From DATNIC01 sp035604635 (GTDB taxonomy: Bacteria > Vulcanimicrobiota > Vulcanimicrobiia > Vulcanimicrobiales > Vulcanimicrobiaceae), in the NCBI GenBank assembly GCA_035604635.1, contig DATNIC010000103.1, positions 1-30,702 on the forward strand: 30,702 bases of DNA, read 5' to 3'. Both the position numbers and the translations under genes were made by a program. Below the pieces are notes generated by a model that was not told the origin of the DNA, did no database searches, and saw only the letters and a list, made by a program, of their open reading frames with translations. Positions 21,528-29,066 of the stretch are shown piece by piece (the stretch's first letter is position 1; each line of letters opens with the position of its first letter).

Positions 21528-23633
21528 ATGATCACCCGTCCCGAGATCGATGTCCCGGTCGACTCAGTCGCCGTCCGGTCTCTTGAAGATCCCTCGCTAT
21601 ATGTCAGTCGCGAGCTGTCGTGGTTGGAGTTCAACGATCGTGTCCTTGAGGAGGCGCTCGACGACACCAATCCGCTGCTCGAGCGCCTCAAGTTCATCGC
21701 GATCTACGGGACGAACCTCGATGAGTACTTCATGATCCGGATCTCGGCCCTCAAGCAGCAGGTCGAGGCCGAGATCCACTTCCGCTCGGACGACGGGAAG
21801 CTCCCCGAAGAGCATCTGAGCGCGATCTCCAAGCACCTGCGGGCCTCCCTCGGGCGCCAAATGGCATGTTTGCACCGGGACCTGTTCCCGGCGCTCGAGC
21901 GCTACGGCATCAAGGTCGTCCGCTACGACACGCTCGACGAGACGACGCGCGCGTCCCTGCAGCGCATGTACGAGGAGCGCGTCTTCCCGATCCTGACGCC
22001 GCTGGCGATCGACCGCGGGCATCCCTTCCCCTATATCTCGAACCTCTCGCTCTCACTCGCGGTCGAGCTCGAGGAAGACAGCCCCGACGGTCCGATCACG
22101 CACTTCGCTCGCCTGAAGGTGCCCAACGGCATCCCGCGCTTCGTTCCGATCGAATCGGCACCCGAAGGGCAGCGGTCCTACGTCTACCTCGAAGATCTGA
22201 TCGCTCACAACTTGAGTGAGCTCTTCCCCGGCATGAAGGTGCTCGCGTCCTATTTGTTCCGGGTCACGCGCGACGCCGACCTCACCCTGCAAGAAGATGA
22301 AGCCGATGATCTGTTGCGCGCGATCGAGTCCGAGCTGCGCAAGCGCCGCTTCGGCGAGCCGGTTCGTCTCGAGGTCGGCGCCGAGATGCCGCGCCACGTC
22401 CGCGAGAAACTGCTCGAAGCGCTCTCGCTCTCGACGTCGGACTGTTACGAGGTCGACGGGATGCTCGCGACGTCCGATCTCTGGGGCCTGGTCAATCTCG
22501 ACATTCCCGAGCTTCATGACCCGCCGTTCACGCCGTCGATTCCCGAGCGGCTTGTCGGCGCAACCGACATCTTTGCGGTCATTCGTGAAGGCGATGTCCT
22601 GTTGCAGCACCCGTATCAGTCGTTTGATCCGGTCGTGCAGTTCGTACATCAGGCGGCCAACGATCCGCACGTCCTCGCCATCAAACAGACGCTCTACCGG
22701 ACGTCGGGCGACTCGCCGGTTGTAGCGGCGCTGATCGAGGCGGCCGAGAAGGGCAAGCAAGTTGCGGTCCTCATCGAGCTCAAGGCGCGGTTCGATGAAG
22801 AAAACAACATCCACTGGGCGCGCAACCTAGAGCGCGTGGGAGCGCACGTCGTCTACGGCTTTGCCGGCCTGAAAACGCACGGCAAGGTCACGCTCGTCGT
22901 CCGCGACGAACCCGACGGTATTCGCCGCTACTGTCATTTTGGGACGGGCAACTACAACGACAAGACGGCGAAGATGTACACTGACCTCAGCTATTTCACG
23001 TGCCGGCCCGAGCTCGGGGCCGACGCGACGCAGCTTTTCAATGCGCTGACCGGCTTCTCGAAGAAGAGCACGTACGAACGTCTGCTCGTCGCGCCGCAAG
23101 GCTTGCGCCGGAAGATGACGGCGCTCATCGATCGCGAGGCCGAGCATGCGCACGAAGGCCGGCCGGCCGGCATCGTCGCGAAGCTCAACGCGATCAGCGA
23201 TGCGAAGATCGTTCAAGCGTTGTATCGCGCGGCGCAGGCTGGAGTACCGATCGACTTGGTCGTGCGCGGGATGTGCATCTTGCGGCCTGGGATCCCGGGG
23301 ATCAGCGAGACCATCCGGGTGCGTAGCATCCTTGGGCACTTCCTCGAGCACTCGCGGATTTTTGCGTTCGAGAACGGCGGCGACCGGGAGATGTACATCG
23401 GAAGCGCCGACTGGATGGGGCGTAATCTCGACCGCCGCGTCGAGACGGTCGTCCCGATTCTCGATCCGGCAATCCGCGTGCAGATTGCCGAGATCCTCGA
23501 CGTGTTTTTGGCCGACAACGTGAAAGCGCGGATCGAGCTCCCCGACGGGACCTACGAGCCTGCCCAGCGGGCGCCCGGCGAAGAGCCGGTCATCGCGCAG
23601 CAAATCTTTCTCAAGCGTTACGAAGCGATTTAG
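21528..23633 (+). CDS. ppk1: polyphosphate kinase 1, 701 aa
   Basis: Makes long-chain inorganic polyphosphate from ATP, reversibly. The family N-terminus (YVSRELSWLEFNDRVLEEA) is present. The autophosphorylated histidine is H470 in RRYCHFGTGNYNDKTAKMYTD. The second phospholipase-D-like motif region contains KTHGKVTLVV and, near the end, GSADWMGRNLDRRVE. The catalytic loop ALKQTLYRTSGDSPVVAAL and the nucleotide site in LLQHPYQSFDPVVQF are intact. The length fits PPK1 (about 690-720 aa). The ATG at 21528 has GGGGGAG directly adjacent, too close to be a normal ribosome site. No ppx or phosphate-uptake genes are adjacent; the neighbours are the osmoprotectant importer and a TonB receptor. Confidence 0.97.
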   Translation: MITRPEIDVPVDSVAVRSLEDPSLYVSRELSWLEFNDRVLEEALDDTNPLLERLKFIAIYGTNLDEYFMIRISALKQQVEAEIHFRSDDGKLPEEHLSAISKHLRASLGRQMACLHRDLFPALERYGIKVVRYDTLDETTRASLQRMYEERVFPILTPLAIDRGHPFPYISNLSLSLAVELEEDSPDGPITHFARLKVPNGIPRFVPIESAPEGQRSYVYLEDLIAHNLSELFPGMKVLASYLFRVTRDADLTLQEDEADDLLRAIESELRKRRFGEPVRLEVGAEMPRHVREKLLEALSLSTSDCYEVDGMLATSDLWGLVNLDIPELHDPPFTPSIPERLVGATDIFAVIREGDVLLQHPYQSFDPVVQFVHQAANDPHVLAIKQTLYRTSGDSPVVAALIEAAEKGKQVAVLIELKARFDEENNIHWARNLERVGAHVVYGFAGLKTHGKVTLVVRDEPDGIRRYCHFGTGNYNDKTAKMYTDLSYFTCRPELGADATQLFNALTGFSKKSTYERLLVAPQGLRRKMTALIDREAEHAHEGRPAGIVAKLNAISDAKIVQALYRAAQAGVPIDLVVRGMCILRPGIPGISETIRVRSILGHFLEHSRIFAFENGGDREMYIGSADWMGRNLDRRVETVVPILDPAIRVQIAEILDVFLADNVKARIELPDGTYEPAQRAPGEEPVIAQQIFLKRYEAI

Positions 23634-23640
23634 CGTCGTC

Positions 23641-23654
23641 CATTTGGCCAAATG
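23641..23654. promoter_or_regulatory. perfect 14-bp palindrome upstream of the TonB receptor
   Basis: CATTTGGCCAAATG reads the same on both strands. It lies seven bases after the ppk1 stop and 85 bases before the TonB-dependent receptor start. A possible -10 element TATAAA is at 23685-23690, 30 bases downstream of the palindrome. The site looks like a homodimeric repressor or activator operator. It has no T-run and a 14-bp stem without a loop would be a weak terminator. It is not a recognisable Fur box. Confidence 0.5.
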
Positions 23655-23739
23655 TTGCCGGGCTTAAGCTACTCGTAACAGCGTTATAAACTCGTCTTAG
23701 CCTCCATAGCAATACTCATTCGGAGGAGGACGAGCCCAG

Positions 23740-26700
23740 TTGAAACGTGTTGATGTACGCGCGGTTCGACGCGCGTTCCGTTCGATTTTGTTTTCGCAGT
23801 CCCACATCGCCATCGTGCTCTGCGGCGTGCTCGCTCTCGGGCCGCTCGGCACAGGGGCCGCGCTCGCGCAAGGCAGCACCACCGTCGCGGGGGTCGCTAG
23901 CGACACGAATGGAAATCGCCTCGCCGGCGTGACGATCACGCTGGTTGGGCGGCAAACCTACACGGCGACGACGGCCGACGACGGGAGCTACACGATCGAG
24001 AGTGTAGAGCCGGGTGATTACACGGCCATCGCTACGAAGGGCGGATACGGGACCGAGCGGGATTCGACGTTTACGGTCGTCGCCGGCCAAGAGAATCCGT
24101 TGAACGTTTCGCTGCAGCAAGCGACGTTGACGACCCTGCGGGAGATCGGCCGGGTGAGCACGCGCGCGGGGAGGGCCGGGTTTAACACGTCGCCCGCTTC
24201 AGTTGCGATCATGTCGCATCAAAACTTCGTCAATCAGGGCTTTTTGCAGGTCGCTCGCGTCCTCGACCAGACGCCGGGTATTCAGTCGAGTCACCCGGGG
24301 ACGAGCGCAACATTTGCATCGCCCGGCGCGATTACGATCCCGACCATCCGCGGCGGGCTGAGCTTTGAAACGGCGTCGCTCATCGACGGTCATCCGCTCG
24401 CCGTCGGGAACTTCGGCGACTACGTGTCGACGTTCCTCAACCCGTACGTCCTGCAGGACGTCGAGCTCATCAAAGGTCCGGGCGCCGCAGCACCGCAGAC
24501 GAACTATGCGATCAACGGTACGGTCAACTTTCGTACGCTCGACGTCCCGACCGGCAGCCCGCGCGGAAGCGTCACGATCGGACAGGACAACTACGGCGGC
24601 ATCTTTTCGAACTTCTATGGCGGTGGGACGCTGTTCAACGGGAAGTTCGGCTTCGTCCTCGATTACGCGGTGAACGGGACCGAGGGTCCGCTCTCGAACT
24701 CGCCCGGTTTCACGACTGCGGCGCTTACCGGCGGACAACTGGGCGGAGCCGGCGGGCCGACCTTTGCCAATCCGAACGTGAACGCCCCGCAAGCGGTCTT
24801 TCCGGGCGTGCAAAACTTACCAGCGTACTTCAGCGCACCGATCGTTGCGTGCTGCTTCCCGATCAGCCAACCGTACTCCAACAAGACGGAACTGGCCAAA
24901 GTGAAGGTCAATTTCTCGAGCGCGACTTCGTTCACGGCGAGCTTTCTCGGCAGTCAAACGTGGACCTCGCAGGACGGCAATCGCGTCTATCAATACCCGA
25001 CGATCTTCACGCCGCTGAACGGCGCCGGCTACACGAATTCCAGCGGCATCGCAAGCGGCCAGATCGTCAACACCTGGCAGAACTCGAGCTTCGAGCCATC
25101 CGGCGAGTGGGAGATCAACAATGAGCCGATCTTCCAGTTCGAAGCGCGAACGACGGCCTTCAAGGCGGACTCGATCCTCGCGCGCTACTACACCGCCTCG
25201 ATCAACCGTCTCCAGTACAATGCGCTCGGGAGTCCGGCGCAATCATTCACGATCCCGTTTTCGTCGGCCTACGGCGCGGCATGCGCGAGCGGCGGCACGT
25301 TCCAAGCCACCGGAGCTCATGCCGGACAGTGTCAAACGGGCACCGGTGCGACGGCGACATTTGCCGCACCGATCGTGTTGAACGGCGGACCGATCAGCGT
25401 CTTCTACCCGGGACAAGCGCCTGCGGCGGCCGGGACCTGCGGTACGACGACCACGACCTGCTTCGCGACCGGCTCGTACTTCCGCAGCATGGAGGAAGAC
25501 AAGCTGCACGGTTCCTCCATCGAGTACGACCATCTCTTCGGCGAGGGCGGGAACGTCCTCACGTTCTCATATGATGAGGTGCACGCGAACACGGCGGCCT
25601 ACGCTTTTGCCGGCGATACGAACGCCGCGGATACGACCGTCCCGCCCGGCTCGAACGAAATCTTCCGGACTTACCGGCTCGGCGGTATTTTCAACACCGG
25701 CAAATTGAACGTCACCGAGACCAACTATCTGAACCTCTACAACTTCACGTTCGGCTTTGCGACGCCGGCCGGCGTGCAGCAAGCTCCAGGCGTCGGGGGC
25801 TTCAACCAGACCGGGTACTCGCACTTCGATGAGCGGCTCGGCCTGGTCTGGCGTCCGGGACCGAACTTGGCAATCCGCGGTTCTCTCGGGTCGTCGATTG
25901 CGCCGCCATTCCTCAACCTGCTGAGCCGCTCGACGACTGCCCCCACATTTAGCTTAACGCAGGGGGGCGCGACGAACTCGCTCTCGCCGGTCAACCTCAT
26001 GCCGGAGACCGCCTTCGGATACGACGTCGGAGCCGATTGGCGCTTCGGCCGCGGCGACGACCTCATCTCGAGTGATCTCTACTACACCGGCGTCTTCAAC
26101 CAGTTCGCGCAGCCCGTCTTCATCAGCGGGACGTGTACGACGGCGGCCGCGGCTCCGATTAATGGCGCCGCATGCACGCAGAACGGGACCGGCGCCGGCG
26201 GGCCGTTCAACATCTATACGACGACAAACGTCAACTTCGGGCGCTCGACTTATTACGGGGCCGAGTTCGCCTACAGGCACGATCCGGTCGTCGGATGGGG
26301 AGCGATCTTCCAAGGCTCCTTGATCCGCTCGTATCCAGACGCGCCGAACTCGTTCTTCTACTGTTCGAACCCGCCGACGTGCAGTCAGACGACGAACCTC
26401 GCCGTCATTCCGGGCGTCAACTACGTCGGGAGCTTCACGACGACGGGATCGAACGCGATCAACAGCCTCAACGGCAGCGCAAACACTGCGATCCCTTACG
26501 CGATGGGGTACACCGAGGTCCACTTCCGCACGGCGAAAGACGGGTTTGGGCAGTTCGGGCTGACGTATTACGGCAAGAACAACTCGTACGGCGTCCCGCC
26601 GTTCTTCATCGCCAACGCGTCGATCCGAATCCCGATCGTCTCGAACAAGACGACCATCCAGCTCTCGGCAGACAACCTCTTCAACATCCTGCCGAACGGG

Positions 26701-26826
26701 TTTACCACGCCCTACGCCGGCGTCCCGGTCAACTTGGTGAACGGGCGCATCGGTTTGCCCAACGCAAACACGGTCGGACCGATGTCGGTCCGTCTCAACC
26801 TGACTCAGTACGTCGGAAACAGGTAG
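23740..26826 (+). CDS. TonB-dependent outer-membrane receptor with carboxypeptidase-regulatory-like N-terminal domain, 1028 aa
   Basis: Energised transporter in the outer membrane. It starts from a TTG at 23740, nine bases after a strong GGAGGAGGA. A signal peptide ends at ALA-Q (residue 43). Residues about 46-125 form a carboxypeptidase-regulatory-like beta domain (TVAGVASDTNGNRLAGVTIT and TADDGSYTIESVEPGDYTAIA). The plug follows at about 140-270: QVARVLDQTPGIQSS, IPTIRGGLSFETASLIDGHP, LQDVELIKGPGA and AINGTVNFR. The remainder is a large beta barrel with many aromatic strands. No TonB box is certain. Cysteine pairs in the loops (ACC; CASG and QCQ; CGTTTTTC; YCSN and TCSQ) suggest extracellular disulfides. 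The last residues are QYVGNR, without the usual terminal Phe/Trp. Substrate unknown; no transporter or degradative enzyme is adjacent. Confidence 0.93.
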   Translation: MKRVDVRAVRRAFRSILFSQSHIAIVLCGVLALGPLGTGAALAQGSTTVAGVASDTNGNRLAGVTITLVGRQTYTATTADDGSYTIESVEPGDYTAIATKGGYGTERDSTFTVVAGQENPLNVSLQQATLTTLREIGRVSTRAGRAGFNTSPASVAIMSHQNFVNQGFLQVARVLDQTPGIQSSHPGTSATFASPGAITIPTIRGGLSFETASLIDGHPLAVGNFGDYVSTFLNPYVLQDVELIKGPGAAAPQTNYAINGTVNFRTLDVPTGSPRGSVTIGQDNYGGIFSNFYGGGTLFNGKFGFVLDYAVNGTEGPLSNSPGFTTAALTGGQLGGAGGPTFANPNVNAPQAVFPGVQNLPAYFSAPIVACCFPISQPYSNKTELAKVKVNFSSATSFTASFLGSQTWTSQDGNRVYQYPTIFTPLNGAGYTNSSGIASGQIVNTWQNSSFEPSGEWEINNEPIFQFEARTTAFKADSILARYYTASINRLQYNALGSPAQSFTIPFSSAYGAACASGGTFQATGAHAGQCQTGTGATATFAAPIVLNGGPISVFYPGQAPAAAGTCGTTTTTCFATGSYFRSMEEDKLHGSSIEYDHLFGEGGNVLTFSYDEVHANTAAYAFAGDTNAADTTVPPGSNEIFRTYRLGGIFNTGKLNVTETNYLNLYNFTFGFATPAGVQQAPGVGGFNQTGYSHFDERLGLVWRPGPNLAIRGSLGSSIAPPFLNLLSRSTTAPTFSLTQGGATNSLSPVNLMPETAFGYDVGADWRFGRGDDLISSDLYYTGVFNQFAQPVFISGTCTTAAAAPINGAACTQNGTGAGGPFNIYTTTNVNFGRSTYYGAEFAYRHDPVVGWGAIFQGSLIRSYPDAPNSFFYCSNPPTCSQTTNLAVIPGVNYVGSFTTTGSNAINSLNGSANTAIPYAMGYTEVHFRTAKDGFGQFGLTYYGKNNSYGVPPFFIANASIRIPIVSNKTTIQLSADNLFNILPNGFTTPYAGVPVNLVNGRIGLPNANTVGPMSVRLNLTQYVGNR

Positions 26827-26831
26827 CGCCG

Positions 26832-27299
26832 CTACACCGGTGCCGGTTTGCGTGCCAAAGCGAGGATCGTCTCCCACTCTTGCGAGGTCGCCGGCTGGAC
26901 CGACAACCGCTGGCCTCGCTTGAGCAGCGCCATGTACGCAAGCTTCGGCGTTGCGCGCAGTTCCTTCAGCGTGACCGGACGCGGCATCTCCGCCTCGTAG
27001 GCTACGTCGACCATCTCCCAAATTGGATTCTTCTCCGTCGCGCGTCCGTCGTGGTACTCGCTCTTCGGATCGCGCGCCGTGAAGTCGGGATATGCCTCGC
27101 GCACGACCTTCACGATCCCGACGATCGCCGGCTCGGCGATGCTCGAGTGGTAGAAGAAGCCGAGGTCGCCGAGCTTCATCTCTTTCATGTTGTTGCGGGC
27201 TTGAAAATTCCGCACCCCGCTCCACTCGGTCCGTCGCTCGCGTTGCAGGCGCTCCCAGCTGTACGCGCTCGGCTCCGTCTTGAACAGCCAGTGCCTCAT
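26832..27299 (-). CDS. EVE domain protein (THYN1-like), 155 aa
   Basis: EVE domains, a PUA-like fold, bind modified bases. The whole protein is one EVE domain: HWLFKTEPSAYSWERLQRE at the start, then WSGVRNFQARNNMKEMKLGDLGFFYHSS, AIVGIVKVVREAYPDFTA, a WEMVDV strand and a C-terminal helix with LAYMALLKRGQRLSVQPAT. The W-x-G-V-R-N-x-x-A-R-N stretch and the YHS strand are the parts that line the pocket in the family. It is convergent to the TonB receptor with five bases between stops and divergent from the cupin gene. No restriction enzyme or DNA modification gene is visible, so a defence role cannot be inferred here. Confidence 0.93.
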   Translation of the reverse strand: MRHWLFKTEPSAYSWERLQRERRTEWSGVRNFQARNNMKEMKLGDLGFFYHSSIAEPAIVGIVKVVREAYPDFTARDPKSEYHDGRATEKNPIWEMVDVAYEAEMPRPVTLKELRATPKLAYMALLKRGQRLSVQPATSQEWETILALARKPAPV

Positions 27300-27323
27300 G
27301 GGGCCTGGTTCGCGCCAAAACAG

Positions 27324-27354
27324 TTGACTTCCGGCGGGAGCCCCGTGCTACGAT
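27324..27354 (+). promoter_or_regulatory. sigma70-like promoter of the cupin gene, probably giving a leaderless mRNA
   Basis: A TTGACT -35 element (27324-27329) and TACGAT -10 element (27349-27354) are separated by 19 bases, with TG-C before the -10 (an extended -10). Seven bases after the -10 is 27361, three bases before the cupin ATG at 27364. No ribosome site lies before the ATG. The wide spacer weakens the call. Confidence 0.5.
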
Positions 27355-27363
27355 AGCGCGGCA

Positions 27364-27867
27364 ATGAAACACCGCGTCGTGACTGCAGAAGGCACCGGCT
27401 GGTCCGGGATTCCCGTCGAGGGATATCAACCCGGAGCGCCTCCGGGCGTCGAGCGCCATACGCTCGTCGGGGGCCGTAAGGAATCGACGGAAGGGGCCGG
27501 GCCGCAGAACGAAGTCCGCTACTTCCGGCTCTTCCCCGGCAAGGTCACTCGCCTGGAGAAGCACGAGCACGAACACTACGTCATCGTCGGCGAGGGCGAA
27601 GGCTATGCGATCCTCGGTGAGGATCTGCACGAGATCAAGACGCACGACATCGTCTACGTCGGTGCGCTCGTACCGCACCAGTTCGTAGCGAAGGGCGAGC
27701 GGCCGTTCGGCTTTTTCTGCACGGTGAGCGCGACCCGCGACTACTCGCAAGTGGTCAGCCCCGAAGAGATCGAGCGGATCAAGAAATCGCCGGCCGGCAA
27801 ATATCTGCAGCCCGACGGAATGCCGCGCCCGAGGTATGAGACTAGTGTAGCTTCACCGTCGGCTTGA
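27364..27867 (+). CDS. cupin-domain protein, 167 aa
   Basis: A single conserved beta barrel at about residues 55-115. The metal site is in RLEKHEHEHYVIVGEGEGYAI (three histidines and a glutamate), and the second motif VYVGALVPHQFVAKG brings the last histidine. The N-terminal 50 residues and the C-terminal 45 residues (SPEEIERIKKSPAGKYLQPD) are outside the cupin core. The function cannot be told from the fold: dioxygenase, isomerase and binding-only cupins share it. Expression is likely from the promoter immediately upstream, with a 5' leader of only about three bases. The end overlaps the end of the convergent glutaredoxin gene by 26 bases. Confidence 0.85.
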   Translation: MKHRVVTAEGTGWSGIPVEGYQPGAPPGVERHTLVGGRKESTEGAGPQNEVRYFRLFPGKVTRLEKHEHEHYVIVGEGEGYAILGEDLHEIKTHDIVYVGALVPHQFVAKGERPFGFFCTVSATRDYSQVVSPEEIERIKKSPAGKYLQPDGMPRPRYETSVASPSA

Positions 27868-28192
27868 TGCCTTTGCCGGCGAAGGCGTCCTCGAGAACTT
27901 TTTGCAGCTCGCCGTTTTGGGCCATCGGGAGCAGGATGTCGGTGTCTCCGTAAAACTTGCCGGCGATGAAAACTTTCGGCAAGGTCGGCCAATCGGTCAT
28001 CTCCGCGAGGACCTGCCGCTTGGACGTGTCTTGCAGGACGTCGATCACTTGGAACGGGTAGCCGAAGTGGTTGAAAAACTCGATCGTCTCGAGCGTGAAG
28101 CCGCACTGTGGCGCATCCTTGGTCCCTTTTCCGTAGACCAGGATCGTATTCTCGGCGACTTCCTTATCGATTTTTTCGCGGATCTCGTTCAT
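27842..28192 (-). CDS. monothiol glutaredoxin (Grx4/GrxD family), 116 aa
   Basis: Class II glutaredoxin that carries and passes on iron-sulphur clusters. Sequence order: VYGKGTKDAPQCGFTLETIEFF (active cysteine C30, motif C-G-F-T instead of the common C-G-F-S), then WPTLPKVFIAGKFYGDTDILLPM. In the latter, GDTDI replaces G-G-x-D-I, so the second cysteine often found there is absent. The start at 28192 has GGAGAG six bases upstream. It is immediately downstream of BolA (one base between stop and start), the usual partner. Family members bind a [2Fe-2S] cluster with BolA and glutathione; the missing second cysteine is not needed for that. The C-terminus overlaps the convergent cupin. Confidence 0.94.
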   Translation of the reverse strand: MNEIREKIDKEVAENTILVYGKGTKDAPQCGFTLETIEFFNHFGYPFQVIDVLQDTSKRQVLAEMTDWPTLPKVFIAGKFYGDTDILLPMAQNGELQKVLEDAFAGKGIKPTVKLH

Positions 28193-28193
28193 A

Positions 28194-28430
28194 TCAGCTC
28201 TCCGGTACGTCGGTTTTGATTTGCATCGCGTGAATGCGCCCGTCGGCGTGCGCCTCTCGTAAGGCGTTTGAGACCATGCGGTGCGCGTCGATGAGTGGGA
28301 CACCCTTGAATGCGGCCGAACGCACGCGAATATCGTAGTGGTCCATCGTCCCTGTTAGGTCGGTGATGCGGACTTGCGCGTCGGGGATCTTTACCCGAAT
28401 GAGTTCCGTGATGCCGGCTTCATCGATCAT
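28194..28430 (-). CDS. BolA family protein, 78 aa
   Basis: Small class II KH-like protein that partners monothiol glutaredoxins in [2Fe-2S] handling. The family core is clear: IPDAQVRITDLTGTMDHYDIRV, then FKGVPLIDAHRMVSNALREAHADGRIHAMQIKT. The conserved histidine that can ligate the cluster is H in DAHRMV (with H31 also present). It lies between a small membrane protein gene, whose stop it overlaps (ATGA), and the glutaredoxin gene one base downstream. This conserved BolA-Grx arrangement supports the assignment of both. Its own ribosome site is weak, as expected for a translationally coupled gene. Confidence 0.95.
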   Translation of the reverse strand: MIDEAGITELIRVKIPDAQVRITDLTGTMDHYDIRVRSAAFKGVPLIDAHRMVSNALREAHADGRIHAMQIKTDVPES

Positions 28431-28690
28431 GCTTCGCGGTAAGACGCAAGAGGGGCCGAGCCTCGTTCAGCTCGGATCGCCTCCAATAACCCCTTCGCCT
28501 CCCGGAAAGCTTCAGGGAGGACCGGTGCGTTGCGATCGACGGCCCGGACGAGGCCAACCGCGAGGACGATCCCTGCCCAGGCCAGGATGACGGCTGGGAT
28601 GCCTTCAGCCTCGAGCCCGCCCGCATGCAGCCGGAAGGTCTTAAACATCTTCGCGATATTCCGCGTCTTCATGCGGGCTGGCTTTTGCAC
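28427..28690 (-). CDS. small single-pass membrane protein upstream of BolA, about 81-87 aa
   Basis: A basic N-terminal segment (MKTRNIAKMFKTFRLHAGG) precedes one transmembrane helix (GIPAVILAWAGIVLAVGLV), followed by a hydrophilic alpha-helical tail (PEAFREAKGLLEAIRAERG). No recognised family. The start could be GTG at 28690 (weak GGCGG upstream) or ATG at 28672 (no ribosome site). It is coupled to BolA by an ATGA overlap, so it is expressed in the same operon and perhaps acts in iron-sulphur or redox control at the membrane; that is inference from position. Confidence 0.7.
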   Translation of the reverse strand: MQKPARMKTRNIAKMFKTFRLHAGGLEAEGIPAVILAWAGIVLAVGLVRAVDRNAPVLPEAFREAKGLLEAIRAERGSAPLASYREA

Positions 28691-28741
28691 GAAGCCGCCG
28701 TTGTCCCTCGGGGCCCGACTGCCGCGAACGGCGGGGAGAGG

Positions 28742-28936
28742 TTAGCGCGCGGCGACCGGCTCGTCCATCAACGCTTTGCGCAGCTCACCAACGAGTTGCG
28801 GCGAATCCTTGTGGCCGTGGCTGGAAATTGCGTGCTCGCGTGCGGCTTTGAGCACTTCCTCTTCGGTCCCGCTGATCTTGAGCGTGCACTTGTTCTCGCT
28901 CGGGAACATACCGCAGTCGATCATCTTGCGCGCCAT
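28742..28936 (-). CDS. DUF1059 family protein, 64 aa
   Basis: A short conserved protein of unknown function. The family pattern is all there: KMIDCGMFPSENKCTLKISG followed by TEEEVLKAAREHAISSHGH and a C-terminal helix with LRKAL. Two cysteines (C in IDCG, C in NKCT) and two histidines could bind metal. I start it at ATG 28936, seven bases after GGAGGT; a GTG directly before it is also possible. It has its own promoter with near-consensus elements, and an operator-like palindrome lies between them. Confidence 0.9.
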   Translation of the reverse strand: MARKMIDCGMFPSENKCTLKISGTEEEVLKAAREHAISSHGHKDSPQLVGELRKALMDEPVAAR

Positions 28937-28964
28937 CACTACTACCTCCGCCGGGGGTCATTGA

Positions 28965-28992
28965 ATTATACCTGCCGGTAGGTCGGAGTCAA
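28965..28992 (-). promoter_or_regulatory. near-consensus sigma70 promoter with an operator-like palindrome in its spacer
   Basis: On the minus strand, TTGACT (-35, 28987-28992) and a perfect TATAAT (-10, 28965-28970) are 16 bases apart. The -10 lies about 30 bases before the DUF1059 ATG and the ribosome site lies in between. Between the elements is ACCTACCGGCAGGT (28970-28983), a 14-base dyad with 12 matching positions. A dimeric regulator bound there would cover the promoter. The same stretch is the only sequence upstream of the divergent MDR gene, so it could control both. Confidence 0.6.
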
Positions 28993-29066
28993 GTGACGGC
29001 ACCCCAACGTCGACTTGCTCGCAAGCTCGAGAGGACGTAAGCGCGCCGCTCTAGGAGGATCGAGCG

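Noticed and set aside
23641..23654. Intrinsic terminator of ppk1
   Set aside because: The palindrome is AT/GC mixed, has no loop spacer or T-run, and sits upstream of a strong receptor start. An operator is the better reading.
26832..27299. EVE protein as part of a DNA-modification defence system
   Set aside because: No restriction enzyme, methyltransferase or base-modification gene is in the window, so nothing beyond the single EVE domain supports it.
25954..27750. 598-aa open frame on the minus strand
   Set aside because: It runs antisense across the TonB receptor, the EVE gene and the cupin, is dominated by Arg, Asp and Val from GC-rich codons, and has no domain. It is a shadow of real genes.
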